Positions 22,972 through 31,875 of a stretch of 48,710 nucleotides of DNA are shown here, in pieces. The translations under genes and the position numbers were made by a program. Position 1 is the stretch's first letter, and every line of letters starts with the position of its first letter. Origin of the DNA: Candidatus Aminicenantota bacterium (lineage in GTDB: Bacteria > Acidobacteriota > Aminicenantia > Aminicenantales > Aminicenantaceae); assembly GCA_014859315.1 (NCBI GenBank), contig JACUUK010000003.1:1-48710 (forward strand), given 5' to 3'. Under the pieces are notes generated by a model. The model saw only the letters and a list, made by a program, of their open reading frames with translations. It made no database searches and was not told the origin of the DNA.

Positions 22972-24841
22972 GGCCTTTAGATGTTTCACGTGAAACATTT
23001 GATGGATATCTGCGCGTTTTTTTTACAAGCTTCAGATAAATGTGTATATTCATGATTGCTGCGGGGGTGATGCCCGGAATTTTCTTGGCCTCTCCGATGG
23101 TTTTAGGAGCCGTCTTCTCTAATTTTTCTCTCGCTTCTCTTGTCAAGCCTGGTATTTTTTTAAAGTCCATGTAATCTGGGATTTTTTCTCGATCCATTTT
23201 TATGATTTGAGTGATTTCTTTTGACTGCCTCTTGAGGTATCCTTCATATTTAACTTCAGATTCAATATGTCGCATCTCTTCATCGGTTAAATCTATATCT
23301 AATTTTTTATATTCTACCACATTTTTGAATGTTACTTCAGGTTTTTTTAAAAGTTCTTTTAAAGATATTTTATTTCGGTTTTCTGTCACAATTTTTTCTT
23401 TATCAAGAAATGTGAGAGTTTTCTTTATCTTTTCCTGTTTTTTCAGAAAAGCTTTATAGTCTTTTTCCTGAATAAGCCCAAACTTGTAGCCGTATTTCAT
23501 GAGTCTTTTATCAGCATTATCTATACGGAGGTGAAGCCTGTATTCCGCTCGGGCAGTGAATAGGCGGTAAGGTTCTTCAATGCCCTTTGCAATAAGGTCG
23601 TCAATCAAAACACCAATATAAGCTTCATCCCTGCGAAGATAAAAAAGTTCTTTGCATTTTATTTTTAATGCAGCATTGATTCCTGCCATTAATCCTTGAG
23701 CAGCGGCTTCTTCGTAGCCTGAAGTTCCATTAATCTGGCCAGCGAGATAGAGGTTTGGGACAGCTTTTGTTTCCAGGGTTGGCAAAAGCTGAGTAGGGAT
23801 TACAGCATCATATTCTATTCCATAGGCAGGCCTCAAAATTTTTGCCTCTTCAAGGCCTGGAATGCTTTTCAGGATTTTTTTTTGGACATCATATGGCAGA
23901 CTGGAAGACAGCCCATTCACGTAGATTTCGGATGTTTCCAAACCTTCGGGTTCAAGAAAAAACTGGTGTCGTGAATGATGTGGAAACTTAACAACTTTGT
24001 CTTCAATGGAGGGGCAGTAACGGGGACCAATGCCTGTTATTTTTCCGCTATAAAGAGGAGACTGATCTAAATTTTTCATGATAACTTCATGGGTTCTGTC
24101 ATTTGTGTAACCAATATAACAGACGATTTTATTTTTTAAGGGCTTTTTTGTCCGGAATGAAAATGGCACTGGTTTTTCATCTCCTGGCTGAGGCATAAAT
24201 TGACTCCAATCGATACTGTCTTTGTGAATTCTCATGGGAGTCCCTGTTTTAAGACGGAAGGTATTAAACCCCAATTCTTTTAAATTTTCGCTCAATTCTA
24301 TGGATGCTGGTTCATTAGCACGGCCCGCAGAGTAGCTGTGAAGTCCGATGTGGATAGTGCCGTTTAAAAATGTCCCAGGCGTCAGGATTACTGCCTTTGC
24401 GAATAAACGATTCCCTTCAAGGGTTTTTACTCCGCAAGCTTTCTTGTTTTTCATAAGTATTTGTGTGGCAATCCCTTGAAAAAGAGTTAAGCGAGGCAAC
24501 TGCTCTAGCCAGGATTTCATTTTTAACCTGTATAGAGCTTTGTCAGATTGTGCTCTTGGCGCCTGAACCGCTCCGCCCCTGCTTCGGTTAAGAAGCCGAA
24601 ATTGGATTCCTGTTTCGTCTGCCAGAAGGCCCATTATGCCACCTAAGGCATCAATTTCCCGCACGAGGTGACCTTTGGCGAGCCCTCCAATTGCGGGATT
24701 GCATGACATTTGAGCGATCGTTTCAAGATGAATTGTAATTAGGCAGGTGTTAAGTCCCATCATACTTGCTGCGTATGCAGCTTCACAGCCTGCATGGCCA
24801 GCACCAACGACTATAATATCGTATTCATCTCCAGAAATCAT
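22964..24841 (-). CDS. mnmG: tRNA uridine-5-carboxymethylaminomethyl modification enzyme MnmG
   Basis: With MnmE this FAD/NADH protein installs the cmnm5 group on wobble U34 of certain tRNAs. The FAD fold is [12 protein letters not shown] at the N-terminus, followed by the signatures [20 protein letters not shown] and [11 protein letters not shown]. The 625 residues match the family. It starts 8 bases after mnmE. Its last codons contain the parS palindrome and overlap the parA start, an arrangement that puts a segregation site inside a conserved gene end. Confidence 0.97.
   Translation of the reverse strand: MISGDEYDIIVVGAGHAGCEAAYAASMMGLNTCLITIHLETIAQMSCNPAIGGLAKGHLVREIDALGGIMGLLADETGIQFRLLNRSRGGAVQAPRAQSDKALYRLKMKSWLEQLPRLTLFQGIATQILMKNKKACGVKTLEGNRLFAKAVILTPGTFLNGTIHIGLHSYSAGRANEPASIELSENLKELGFNTFRLKTGTPMRIHKDSIDWSQFMPQPGDEKPVPFSFRTKKPLKNKIVCYIGYTNDRTHEVIMKNLDQSPLYSGKITGIGPRYCPSIEDKVVKFPHHSRHQFFLEPEGLETSEIYVNGLSSSLPYDVQKKILKSIPGLEEAKILRPAYGIEYDAVIPTQLLPTLETKAVPNLYLAGQINGTSGYEEAAAQGLMAGINAALKIKCKELFYLRRDEAYIGVLIDDLIAKGIEEPYRLFTARAEYRLHLRIDNADKRLMKYGYKFGLIQEKDYKAFLKKQEKIKKTLTFLDKEKIVTENRNKISLKELLKKPEVTFKNVVEYKKLDIDLTDEEMRHIESEVKYEGYLKRQSKEITQIIKMDREKIPDYMDFKKIPGLTREAREKLEKTAPKTIGEAKKIPGITPAAIMNIHIYLKLVKKTRRYPSNVSRETSKGHE
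22982..22997. other. parS centromere-like site
   Basis: TGTTTCACGTGAAACA is a perfect 16-base palindrome and an exact match to the bacterial chromosomal parS consensus. It lies inside the last codons of mnmG and just before the preferred parA start, so it encodes NVSRET in one frame. ParB should nucleate here. Confidence 0.92.
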
Positions 24842-24849
24842 CGTTTTTC

Positions 24850-26217
24850 CTATTTTCCCACGCAGAATCGGCTGAAAATCTCATTCAATATGTCCTCAGT
24901 CCGGATTTCACCCGTGAGCTGGCCTATAAGAGGAATTGTTTTGCGGAACTCCTCTGCGGCAATTTCTTCTGGGTGACCATCTTTATATAAACGAAGTCCC
25001 TCCTCCAGGCAAGAAAGAATTTCGTCAAGGAGAAGCTTTTGCCTTAAGTGAAGAATGATTTCTTCACCAAATTCTTTTTTAGGGACAAAAATAGAATGAA
25101 TCATCTCTGTGAGTTTATTAAGATTTGTGCCTTTAAGTGCCGATATTTCTAAAAAGGGAAGATTTTTATCCATATTTGTAAGCTTTGAGACGTCTATTTT
25201 TTTTCGGAGGTCAATTTTGTTGAAGAGGAGAAGTTTTCTTTTATTAGGGAAAGAGTGGACCAACTGGAGATCTTCAGTGCTTTCTTTTTTTGACGCATCA
25301 AACAGAATAAGAAGGCCATCGGCAGATACAGCCTGCTGTTTTCCTCTTTTTATGCCTTCTTTATCTACTGGATGGGTGGCATTCTCGAAACCCGCTGTGT
25401 CAATTAAAGTGAAGAGAGAATCTTTTATTTTAATCCTTTCATGAAGATAATCTCTGGTTGTGCCTGGGTAAGAGGTAACAATCGCACGCTCTTTTCCACA
25501 AAGAGAGTTAAACAGAGTTGATTTTCCTGTATTTGCCCTGCCCAAGATAGCTAAAGTTATTCCTTCAGATAATGTTTTTCCAAGATTGTAACTTTCAATG
25601 AGAGATTTTAATGTGCGAGTAATATTAGTGATCGTCTTTGTGATTTTTTGAGGGGATATTTTCAAGTCTTCCTCAGGGAATTCAATGTTGGCTTCTATTT
25701 GGCACAAGAGATTTATCATTTGGTTCCGGAGAGAGTTGATAGTCTGAGACAGCTTCCCTTCCAATTGCTTATATGAGATTTTTGCCTGCTTAAACGAAGC
25801 TGCCTGAATAATATCATTAATAGCTTCAGCTTGAAGTATATCGATACGGCCATTCAGATAGGCCCTGAGAGTGAATTCTCCTGGCCTGGCATGCCTGGCT
25901 CCAGCTTTAATGCCCAGTCGTATGATTTCCTCAAGGATAAGAGGGCTTCCATGGCATGAAATCTCCACGACGTCTTCACGCGTGTATGTGCGGGGAGCAG
26001 GGAAAAATGTCAAATATGCCTCTTCAAAGAAATCTTTATCTTCGAAATGATACAAATTTCCTAAGATAGGGCGGCTCGGAAGGATTTTCGCCTTGTGTTT
26101 TTTTGGTTTAAATATTTTTTTTGAGATAGAAAGAGATTTTTTCCCGCTAAGGCGGACTACACCCAATCCCCCATAACCAAGAGGGGTGGAAACAGCAATA
26201 ATAGTGTCTTCAAACAT
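24850..26217 (-). CDS. mnmE: tRNA modification GTPase MnmE
   Basis: This dimeric GTPase partners MnmG in U34 modification. The N-terminal formyl-THF-binding domain is followed by a helical domain holding the inserted G domain: [12 protein letters not shown] (G1), PGTTRD (G2), DTAGF (G3) and NKID (G4). It ends in the diagnostic FCVGK, with the catalytic cysteine as in CxGK. The 455 residues are normal. No SD is visible before the ATG; a possible promoter formed in the heptamer repeat just upstream would give a leader of only about 10 bases. Confidence 0.97.
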   Translation of the reverse strand: MFEDTIIAVSTPLGYGGLGVVRLSGKKSLSISKKIFKPKKHKAKILPSRPILGNLYHFEDKDFFEEAYLTFFPAPRTYTREDVVEISCHGSPLILEEIIRLGIKAGARHARPGEFTLRAYLNGRIDILQAEAINDIIQAASFKQAKISYKQLEGKLSQTINSLRNQMINLLCQIEANIEFPEEDLKISPQKITKTITNITRTLKSLIESYNLGKTLSEGITLAILGRANTGKSTLFNSLCGKERAIVTSYPGTTRDYLHERIKIKDSLFTLIDTAGFENATHPVDKEGIKRGKQQAVSADGLLILFDASKKESTEDLQLVHSFPNKRKLLLFNKIDLRKKIDVSKLTNMDKNLPFLEISALKGTNLNKLTEMIHSIFVPKKEFGEEIILHLRQKLLLDEILSCLEEGLRLYKDGHPEEIAAEEFRKTIPLIGQLTGEIRTEDILNEIFSRFCVGK

Positions 26218-26232
26218 TGTTTATTTAAATTA

Positions 26233-26261
26233 ATAATAAGACGTAAGTCGTAAAACGTAAA
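26233..26261 (-). promoter_or_regulatory. Possible promoter for mnmE within heptamer repeat
   Basis: On the minus strand TTTACG (four of six) and TATTAT (five of six) are separated by 17 bases. The -35 half falls inside the heptamer repeat. The predicted start is about 10 bases before the mnmE ATG. Weak evidence. Confidence 0.3.
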
Positions 26262-26268
26262 GCATAAA
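26241..26268. repeat. Degenerate heptanucleotide tandem repeat, four units
   Basis: Units are ACGTAAG, TCGTAAA, ACGTAAA and GCATAAA, consensus ACGTAAA. It lies in the spacer between mnmE and jag. A second 7-base-period repeat with another consensus lies near 29426. Confidence 0.6.
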
Positions 26269-26375
26269 TAGAGAAATACTGCTTCTACTGTTGCTATTAC
26301 GTTTAAGAATTGTGTGTAAGAAGCGTAATATGAATACAATGAATTCAGGCATAAAGCAATAGAAAATGTGGGTTG

Positions 26376-27008
26376 CTACTCTACTTCGGCTTTCTCTGGA
26401 TGAATCTTGACTCTTTTTAAAAACCCTTCGCCAATACTTGTTGTAGTGATTCCAGGAATTTGGTTCACAGCAATATGAATAATTCGCCTTTCATAAGGGT
26501 TAAAATAATCAAGAATCTCATTCTTTCCGGACTCCAGGACTTCACGAGCTATCTGCTGGGCTTGTTCTATAAGCTGCCGTTCTTTCCGCTTTTTGAAAAA
26601 ATCGCAATCGGTTTGGACTTTTTGCGGAGAAACTTTATTAAGGAGGTGCTGAATAGCAAGCAACAGGGCACCATCCTTGTGAAGAAGAAGGGACTTGTCT
26701 TTTCCTTCGAAAATGATATAAAGCATGTCATTTTTTTTTGTTATATAATAATCAATCTCAAATGGGGAAAGGGAAAGAAGTTTCTCCAGGAACTGGACAG
26801 CAGGATATTCATCTGAAGGCATTTTTGGCCAGGTGCGTATTACAATCTCTTTGGTTCTGATTCCAAAAAGTTTGGTTTTTTCAGCGACAATCTCGTAATT
26901 AAACTGGGTGCGGGGCATTTTTAGGATATGCTCTGCATGGCTGATAACATCTTCAAGGTTTCTTCCTTTGAATTCTTGAGTTCGACTATTTTTTTCGTCT
27001 TTTTGCAT
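26376..27008 (-). CDS. jag: Jag/KhpB family RNA-binding protein
   Basis: KhpB (Jag) binds RNA, and in Gram-positive bacteria it affects cell elongation and division. The order is complete: N-terminal Jag domain (about 10-60, FKGRNLEDVISHAEHIL, LFGIRTKEIVI), KH-like domain, and R3H domain at the C-terminus with NPYERRIIHIAVNQIPGI. The 210 residues fit Gram-negative-type Jag. It overlaps the yidC end by 23 bases and has SD GAGAGG near its ATG. The yidC-jag-mnmE order is the conserved origin-proximal one. Confidence 0.92.
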   Translation of the reverse strand: MQKDEKNSRTQEFKGRNLEDVISHAEHILKMPRTQFNYEIVAEKTKLFGIRTKEIVIRTWPKMPSDEYPAVQFLEKLLSLSPFEIDYYITKKNDMLYIIFEGKDKSLLLHKDGALLLAIQHLLNKVSPQKVQTDCDFFKKRKERQLIEQAQQIAREVLESGKNEILDYFNPYERRIIHIAVNQIPGITTTSIGEGFLKRVKIHPEKAEVE

Positions 27009-28620
27009 GTGCCTCTCTCTTTTTTTTATGCGCCAGATGATTCATGATGTATTGTTGTCCGACTTGAAGTACATTATTTGTTAACCAATAGAGGATAAGA
27101 CCGCTTTGAAAATTCATAAAGAAAATAGTCATCACAACGGGCATTATGAGCATCATTTTTTGTTGAGCAGGATCAGCAGATGTAGGGGTCATTTTTTGGC
27201 TAATAAACTGGGTGATGCCCATGAGAACAGGGGTGATGTAGAATGGGTCTTTTACAGAAAGGTCTTTGATCCAGAATAAAAAAGGACTGTGTCTGAACTC
27301 AATAGAAATGGCGAGCATGCGGAAAAATCCCCAAAATATAGGGATTTGAATTAGCAAAGGCAAACAACCGCCGGCGGGATTAATACCCTGTCCTTTATAA
27401 AGCGCCATAATTTCTTCGTTCATCTTACGCCGTTGGGCAATATCCTTTTTGGCTTTTTTGTATTTGGCTCTAATCGCTTTAATCTTTGGCTGAAGTTCTT
27501 GCATTTTAGCCATAGAGCGGGTGCTGCTGTAGGTAAGGGGGAAAAAGATAATTTTTATTATGAAAGTCAGGATGATGATACTAAATCCCCAGTTAGGGGT
27601 GATTTTATGTATTGATTTGATGGATCTAAGAAGGATTTCTGCAATCCATCCAAAAAACCCAAAGCGTATAAGCTTCTTTGCGTCAGATCCAAATTGAGTC
27701 AAACCATCTAAGTCCTTAGGCCCTATATAGACTTTTTGAGGAAAATTGACGGAAAGGAAAAAACAGGGGGTTTGATTGATTTCCTCTCTTATGAAAACTG
27801 CGCTTGATTTTTCTGGAGAAGTAAGAAAAAGCGCTGTAAAGTAGTTGTCTTCATAGGCGGCCCACTTAACAAAATTAAAAGCACTTTGTTCTGGCTTGAA
27901 TTTATTCTCACTTTGCCGAAATACCTTCTTTCCCGCTAAAACTGAGATGCCTTGACCTCCGCCGAATCTCTGTTTTTGCTCTGTTTGAGATAGGTTGCCT
28001 AAGCTTGGGCCCCAAAGGAGGTAGGGCTCGATTTTCTGACCATTTTTCCAGACGTTGATTTGAATATCAAAATTGTAGGTTTCGCCATTGAAAACGAATA
28101 TCTTCTCAATTTTTGTGCCATTTTTACTGGCGAACTGAAACCGCAACTCTCCAGTTTGTCCTTCCTTAAGCTCTAATCGGTAGGCTGAGACCTGATAGAG
28201 AGAAGTATTGGCTAACTTATCAAAGTAGGGATCATCTGTGGCTATTGAGAAAGGGTATTTATTTAGTTCTGTAGAAGCAAAGGAAACAATTTCCAAATCT
28301 TCCCCATTATCGCCCTTATGTTGTTTTAGTTTCCAGCTTTTAAGGACAGCTCCTTCATTGCTCCATATTGCTTTATAGAGAGGAGTTTCGATAAAAACAT
28401 CTTCTTTCAACTGGGTAGAGATAGATTGAAAATCATCTTCTTTTAAATGTGATTCCAACGATGGTTCTTGTGTGGGTTCTTGTTTCTGAAATTCTCTCTC
28501 TAACGCAGATACTATCTCCTCGGAAGATTCTGGCAAAGGTTCATGTTTAACAAATAAAACCTGATAGAGAAATAACACTAAAAAAGATAAAAAAATAGCT
28601 AATAATAATCTTTTTTCCAT
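26986..28620 (-). CDS. yidC: Membrane protein insertase YidC
   Basis: YidC inserts proteins into the inner membrane, alone or with SecYEG. An N-terminal membrane segment (MEKRLLLAIFLSFLVLFLYQ) is followed by the large periplasmic beta-sandwich domain of Gram-negative YidC (to about residue 330), then the conserved insertase core with five membrane segments, containing GINPAGGCLPLLIQIPIFWG. A basic tail (HKKKREAHAKRRKK) ends the 544-residue protein. SD AAGGAT lies 6 bases before the ATG. The periplasmic domain supports a Gram-negative host. Confidence 0.97.
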   Translation of the reverse strand: MEKRLLLAIFLSFLVLFLYQVLFVKHEPLPESSEEIVSALEREFQKQEPTQEPSLESHLKEDDFQSISTQLKEDVFIETPLYKAIWSNEGAVLKSWKLKQHKGDNGEDLEIVSFASTELNKYPFSIATDDPYFDKLANTSLYQVSAYRLELKEGQTGELRFQFASKNGTKIEKIFVFNGETYNFDIQINVWKNGQKIEPYLLWGPSLGNLSQTEQKQRFGGGQGISVLAGKKVFRQSENKFKPEQSAFNFVKWAAYEDNYFTALFLTSPEKSSAVFIREEINQTPCFFLSVNFPQKVYIGPKDLDGLTQFGSDAKKLIRFGFFGWIAEILLRSIKSIHKITPNWGFSIIILTFIIKIIFFPLTYSSTRSMAKMQELQPKIKAIRAKYKKAKKDIAQRRKMNEEIMALYKGQGINPAGGCLPLLIQIPIFWGFFRMLAISIEFRHSPFLFWIKDLSVKDPFYITPVLMGITQFISQKMTPTSADPAQQKMMLIMPVVMTIFFMNFQSGLILYWLTNNVLQVGQQYIMNHLAHKKKREAHAKRRKK

Positions 28621-28630
28621 TTAAAGATCC

Positions 28631-28840
28631 TTAAGGAACAGAATCGACTCCTCCAGAATGAAACGGGTGGCATTTAAGGAGCCTTTTTGTCCCTAATAAA
28701 ATTCCTTTTAGAAATCCGTATTTTTTTACGGCTTCGTATGTATATTCTGAGCATGGCGGATAGAAGCGACAGTGATTTCCAAGAAGAGGGGATACAATAG
28801 TCTTATAGCACCGGATAAAAAATAGAGTGATGTTTTTCAT
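28631..28840 (-). CDS. yidD: Membrane protein insertion efficiency factor YidD
   Basis: This small membrane-associated protein helps YidC-dependent insertion. The 69 residues carry the family pattern of conserved cysteines: CYKTIVSPLLGNHCRFYPPCSEY, then AVKKYG, and CHPFHSGGVDSVP at the end. Position between rnpA (5 bases away) and yidC (10 bases) is the standard order. Confidence 0.95.
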   Translation of the reverse strand: MKNITLFFIRCYKTIVSPLLGNHCRFYPPCSEYTYEAVKKYGFLKGILLGTKRLLKCHPFHSGGVDSVP

Positions 28841-28845
28841 GAGAA

Positions 28846-29193
28846 TTAACAGCTTTGTCTAAGGGATTTTAAAGCCTTTAGAAATTCTTCTTGAAGTTCG
28901 GGCCATGCCGCCTCTTGTATTTCTTTTTTTGGGATAATAATGAGATCTAACGATTCGTCCATCAGCGTTTTGTTCATTCGAAATAACGTTCTAATCCATC
29001 TTTTGATTTTATTTCTTTTCACAGCATTTCCAATTTTTTTACTAACAACGACAGCCATTCTTGAAAAATTTAAATCATTGGAAATATGGACGATGGTAAA
29101 ATATTTACCCCTATATCGCGTCCCTTTTTTATAAATTACTAAAAATTCCTTTTTTTTTCTTATCCTCTCTCGAGGACAAAGGGAATCAGACAT
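28846..29193 (-). CDS. rnpA: Ribonuclease P protein component
   Basis: RnpA binds the RNase P RNA and helps 5' maturation of tRNAs. The 115-residue basic protein has the family signature VVSKKIGNAVKRNKIKRW with its RNR-like motif, and the N-terminal 'RIRKKKEFLVIYKKGTRYRG'. Its ATG overlaps the rpmH stop by one base (TAATG), the usual tight coupling. The RNase P RNA gene itself is not in the window. Confidence 0.96.
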   Translation of the reverse strand: MSDSLCPRERIRKKKEFLVIYKKGTRYRGKYFTIVHISNDLNFSRMAVVVSKKIGNAVKRNKIKRWIRTLFRMNKTLMDESLDLIIIPKKEIQEAAWPELQEEFLKALKSLRQSC

Positions 29194-29327
29194 TAAACAG
29201 CGAGTTTTTTTCTGCCTTTTTGTCTTCTGTTTTTAATGATCTGTTGACCGCCCTTGGTTCTCATTCGGACCAAGAAACCGTGGTTTTTATTTCTTTTTCT
29301 TTTATTGGGTTGATATGTTCTTTTCAT
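29193..29327 (-). CDS. rpmH: 50S ribosomal protein L34
   Basis: A 44-residue highly basic protein begins [19 protein letters not shown] and continues with [15 protein letters not shown] and RKKLAV, the standard L34 sequence. It lies at the head of the rpmH-rnpA-yidD-yidC block and shares one base with the rnpA start. The region before the ATG is A-rich with no clear SD. A good sigma-70 promoter is about 35 bases upstream. Its small size makes it easy to miss by automatic length cut-offs. Confidence 0.96.
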   Translation of the reverse strand: MKRTYQPNKRKRNKNHGFLVRMRTKGGQQIIKNRRQKGRKKLAV

Positions 29328-29361
29328 TTTTTTCTGTCTTCAATTTAACGTTTGATAGACT

Positions 29362-29390
29362 ATGTTAATAAACATAAGCATATCTGTCAA
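29362..29390 (-). promoter_or_regulatory. Predicted sigma-70 promoter for the rpmH run
   Basis: On the minus strand a perfect TTGACA is followed after 17 bases by TAACAT (four of six). The predicted start leaves a leader of about 28 bases before rpmH. This could drive much of the long minus-strand gene run. Confidence 0.55.
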
Positions 29391-29425
29391 GCACAGACAT
29401 ATGTTTTTCTTTGATTGTAATATAA

Positions 29426-29467
29426 GTAAGGAGTAAGGAGTAAGGTGTGAGGAGCGAAGAGGAAGCA
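29426..29467. repeat. Degenerate heptanucleotide tandem repeat, six units
   Basis: Units GTAAGGA, GTAAGGA, GTAAGGT, GTGAGGA, GCGAAGA and GGAAGCA decay from left to right. It sits between the divergent rpmH and carD promoters. Confidence 0.6.
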
Positions 29468-29591
29468 GGATTAATGCCTCCCAGGCAAAGAAGTTAATCT
29501 CAATGTACCTTTTGCTATCTATCTCAACGATAGTATTTTCAACTATAATTATTAAAAATTAAGGAGACAATGTGTCACTAAGGTATTATGG

Positions 29592-29621
29592 TTGACTCTT
29601 GTAAGTAATGTAGAGTATAAT
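29592..29621 (+). promoter_or_regulatory. Strong sigma-70 promoter for carD, probably leaderless
   Basis: TTGACT (five of six) and a perfect TATAAT are separated by 18 bases. The -10 box ends only 10 bases before the carD ATG, so transcription should start 0-4 bases before the start codon. No SD is present. Confidence 0.7.
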
Positions 29622-29631
29622 ATAAACAAAA

Positions 29632-30150
29632 ATGGAAAGATTTAAGATTGGAGATAAGATCATTTATCCCAATCAAGGCTTTGGAATCATCGAAGACATT
29701 CAGATTGAAAATTACTATGGCCAGGAATTCAAAGTCTATCACATAAGAATCATTGCGAATGATACATTAGTTCTCATCCCCTCTTCAAGCTTACAGGAAA
29801 TTGGCATACGCAAACCTATTTCTGAGAATTCAATAAATGATGTATTTGAGTTGATGAAGAATGGAGAAGTTGATGTAACTATGAACTGGAAGGGAAGGTA
29901 TAAAGAACATGTGGATCTCATGAAAACAGGCCAGATTCAAGATCTCGCAATTGTTTTGAAAAGCCTATATTATCTTAATAAAATAAAACCCTTATCATTC
30001 CGTGAGAAAAACATGATGGAAAAGGCAAAGGAACTTTTTGTGACAGAACTCTCTGAGGTTTCATCTCTTTCTTCTGAGGAAATAGAAAAAAAACTCTTTG
30101 ATCATTTATCTTGCTGTTTTAAAGAGGGAACTTCCAATATCGATTCCTGA
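29632..30150 (+). CDS. CarD/CdnL family RNA polymerase-binding regulator
   Basis: CarD/CdnL proteins bind RNA polymerase beta through an N-terminal Tudor-like RID domain and stabilise open promoter complexes, often at rRNA promoters. The RID is clear at residues 3-60 (FKIGDKIIYPNQGFGIIEDI, VLIPSSSLQEIGIRKPIS). The helical C-terminal DNA-binding domain includes WKGRYKEHVDLMKTG and LSFREKNMMEKAKELFVTEL. The 172 residues match CdnL-type proteins. It is the first gene of a plus-strand unit with a CNNM protein and smpB. The ATG lies almost at the predicted transcription start. Confidence 0.93.
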   Translation: MERFKIGDKIIYPNQGFGIIEDIQIENYYGQEFKVYHIRIIANDTLVLIPSSSLQEIGIRKPISENSINDVFELMKNGEVDVTMNWKGRYKEHVDLMKTGQIQDLAIVLKSLYYLNKIKPLSFREKNMMEKAKELFVTELSEVSSLSSEEIEKKLFDHLSCCFKEGTSNIDS

Positions 30151-30161
30151 TTTTCGAAAAA

Positions 30162-31421
30162 ATGCTACTTCCTGCTATCCTCCTTTTTTTCTTATTCCTT
30201 TTGCTGAGTGCTTTTTTTTCATCCTCAGAAACAGCTTTTATAGCTTCTAACCCTTACAAATTAGAGTCCTTAGATAAAAAAGGCTCCCGGGCAGCACGCC
30301 TAATAAGAAAGATGATGGGTGATGTGAATAATCTTTTAGCCACAATTCTCGTAGGGAATACATTAGTTAATACAGCTGCAGCTTCTGTGGCCACTTTCAT
30401 ATTTGTTTCTTTTATCCCAGATAAAAACAAAGCTGTGCTACTGGCTACTGTAATGACAACTTCCTTGATTCTTATCTTTTCTGAGATTACACCAAAAACC
30501 TATGCAACCCAGAACCCAATAAAACTTGCATTGATTTTTGCCAGGCCAGTAAGGTTTTTTATCGTTATTTTTTATCCCCTAGTCCAATTGTTTACTTCAT
30601 TTTCGCGCCTGTTTTTTCAATCTTCTTCAAAGAAGATGAAGGACTTACCACAGAGGCTGGATCAAGAAGAAATAAAAATTCTGCTCAGTGCTGGAATAAA
30701 AGGGATGTCGGCTCTTCGAGCGCGAATGATATCTGGAGTCCTGGAGATCGGGTCTCGGTCGATTAGAGAGATTATGATTCCACGCCCAAAAGTTAAAGCT
30801 ATTGAAGCTGGAGCGACTTTGCAGGAAATCTTGGATTTAATTCGAAACGAAGGATTCTCACGCTTTCCTGTTTATAGAGGCCGGTTGGATAATATTGAAG
30901 GCACGATTCATGCAAAAGATATAATTTCTTATCTTGTTGATAATAAAGAAATTGACATTACTTCTGTGATGCGCAAGCCGCTTTTTATTCCGGAGTCTGC
31001 CTCTTTAGAAAAAGCTCTAAGGCAGATGCAGGAGACCAAAACTCACCTTGCCTTTGTTGTGGATGAGTTTGGAAATGTTGAAGGGATTGTCACTATAGAG
31101 GATATCATTGAAGAAATCGTAGGAGAAATAACAGATGAATATGATGCTGTTGCTGAAGAATTAATCATTCAAAAGGAAAAAAACAAATATCTGGTTAAAG
31201 GGAATGCATCTATTAAGGAAGTGAACCAGAGAATTCCTTTAAGCATACCTGCAAAGGGTGAATATACTACAATTGCAGGATTTTTACTTGCACAACTGGG
31301 TAGAATTCCTAACGAGGGAGATGTTTTGACATATAGAAATTATCGTTTTATAGTTGAAAAAATGAACAAGCGACAGATAAGCTTGTTGCGAATAGAGAAA
31401 CAAACCCAGGATAAAAAGTAA
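30162..31421 (+). CDS. CNNM/HlyC-CorC family membrane protein with CBS domains
   Basis: The N-terminal DUF21 membrane domain (about 1-180, three to four hydrophobic segments, beginning LLSAFFSSSETAFIASNPYKL) is followed by a CBS pair (about 195-320; IMIPRPKVKAIEAGATLQEIL, VDEFGNVEGIVTIEDIIEEIVGEI) and the C-terminal CorC_HlyC domain. The serine-rich SSSETA motif is typical of CNNM magnesium/sodium-linked transporters. The 419 residues fit. Function as a magnesium transporter is family knowledge, not shown here. It follows carD by 11 bases and precedes smpB by 4. Confidence 0.9.
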   Translation: MLLPAILLFFLFLLLSAFFSSSETAFIASNPYKLESLDKKGSRAARLIRKMMGDVNNLLATILVGNTLVNTAAASVATFIFVSFIPDKNKAVLLATVMTTSLILIFSEITPKTYATQNPIKLALIFARPVRFFIVIFYPLVQLFTSFSRLFFQSSSKKMKDLPQRLDQEEIKILLSAGIKGMSALRARMISGVLEIGSRSIREIMIPRPKVKAIEAGATLQEILDLIRNEGFSRFPVYRGRLDNIEGTIHAKDIISYLVDNKEIDITSVMRKPLFIPESASLEKALRQMQETKTHLAFVVDEFGNVEGIVTIEDIIEEIVGEITDEYDAVAEELIIQKEKNKYLVKGNASIKEVNQRIPLSIPAKGEYTTIAGFLLAQLGRIPNEGDVLTYRNYRFIVEKMNKRQISLLRIEKQTQDKK

Positions 31422-31425
31422 GCGC

Positions 31426-31875
31426 ATGAAAATAATCGCGAAAAATAAGAAGGCTTTTTTCAATTATGATATTTTAGAAACATATGAAGCTGGAATCTCC
31501 TTGATGGGAAGCGAAGTGAAATCTATCCGGGAAGGACGTGTAAGCTTGAAGGAAAGTTATGCGGAAATTAAGCATGGGGAAGCCTTTATTATCAATTGTC
31601 ATATTAGCCCTTATGAAGCGGCAAATAGATTCAACCATGACCCGTTGCGGGTGAAAAAGCTTTTGCTTCATCGCCGAGAGATTAAACGACTCATTGGGAA
31701 AATCAAGGAAAAAGGATTAACACTTATACCAACAAAAGTCCTCATAAATGATAAAGGCAAAGTTAAAATTGAGGTTTCTTTAGCAAAAGGGAAAAGAGCT
31801 TACCAGAAAAAAGAAGCAATTCGTGAAAGAGACATCAAAAGAGAAATGCAGGCAGAGCTTAAAAAATGGCGGTAA
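31426..31875 (+). CDS. smpB: SsrA-binding protein SmpB
   Basis: SmpB binds tmRNA and carries it to stalled ribosomes. The OB-fold shows AGISLMGSEVKSIREGRVSLKESY and AFIINCHISPYEAANRFNHDP, followed by KLLLHRREIKRLIGK and LIPTKVLINDKGKVKIEVSLAKGK. The basic tail ends in KREMQAELKKWR. The 149 residues are typical. The tmRNA gene, sometimes adjacent, was not found in the 396 bases downstream. Confidence 0.96.
   Translation: MKIIAKNKKAFFNYDILETYEAGISLMGSEVKSIREGRVSLKESYAEIKHGEAFIINCHISPYEAANRFNHDPLRVKKLLLHRREIKRLIGKIKEKGLTLIPTKVLINDKGKVKIEVSLAKGKRAYQKKEAIRERDIKREMQAELKKWR

Larger units (their letters stand above)
29328..29631. other. Divergent promoter spacer between rpmH and carD
   Basis: These 304 bases hold a minus-strand promoter for rpmH, a heptamer repeat and a plus-strand promoter for carD. 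In many bacteria dnaA and oriC lie beside rpmH. I looked for TTATCCACA-type DnaA boxes on both strands and saw none, and there is no dnaA. Confidence 0.55.

Noticed and set aside
22972-22998. Upstream ATG for parA
   Set aside because: It would translate the parS palindrome, has no SD, and extends beyond the normal ParA N-terminus. Not fully excluded.
29328-29631. Chromosomal origin beside rpmH
   Set aside because: Gene order suggests the origin side, but no DnaA-box cluster, no dnaA and no marked AT-rich unwinding repeats were seen. A lone TGTGGATTA near 32002 is one mismatch off and isolated.
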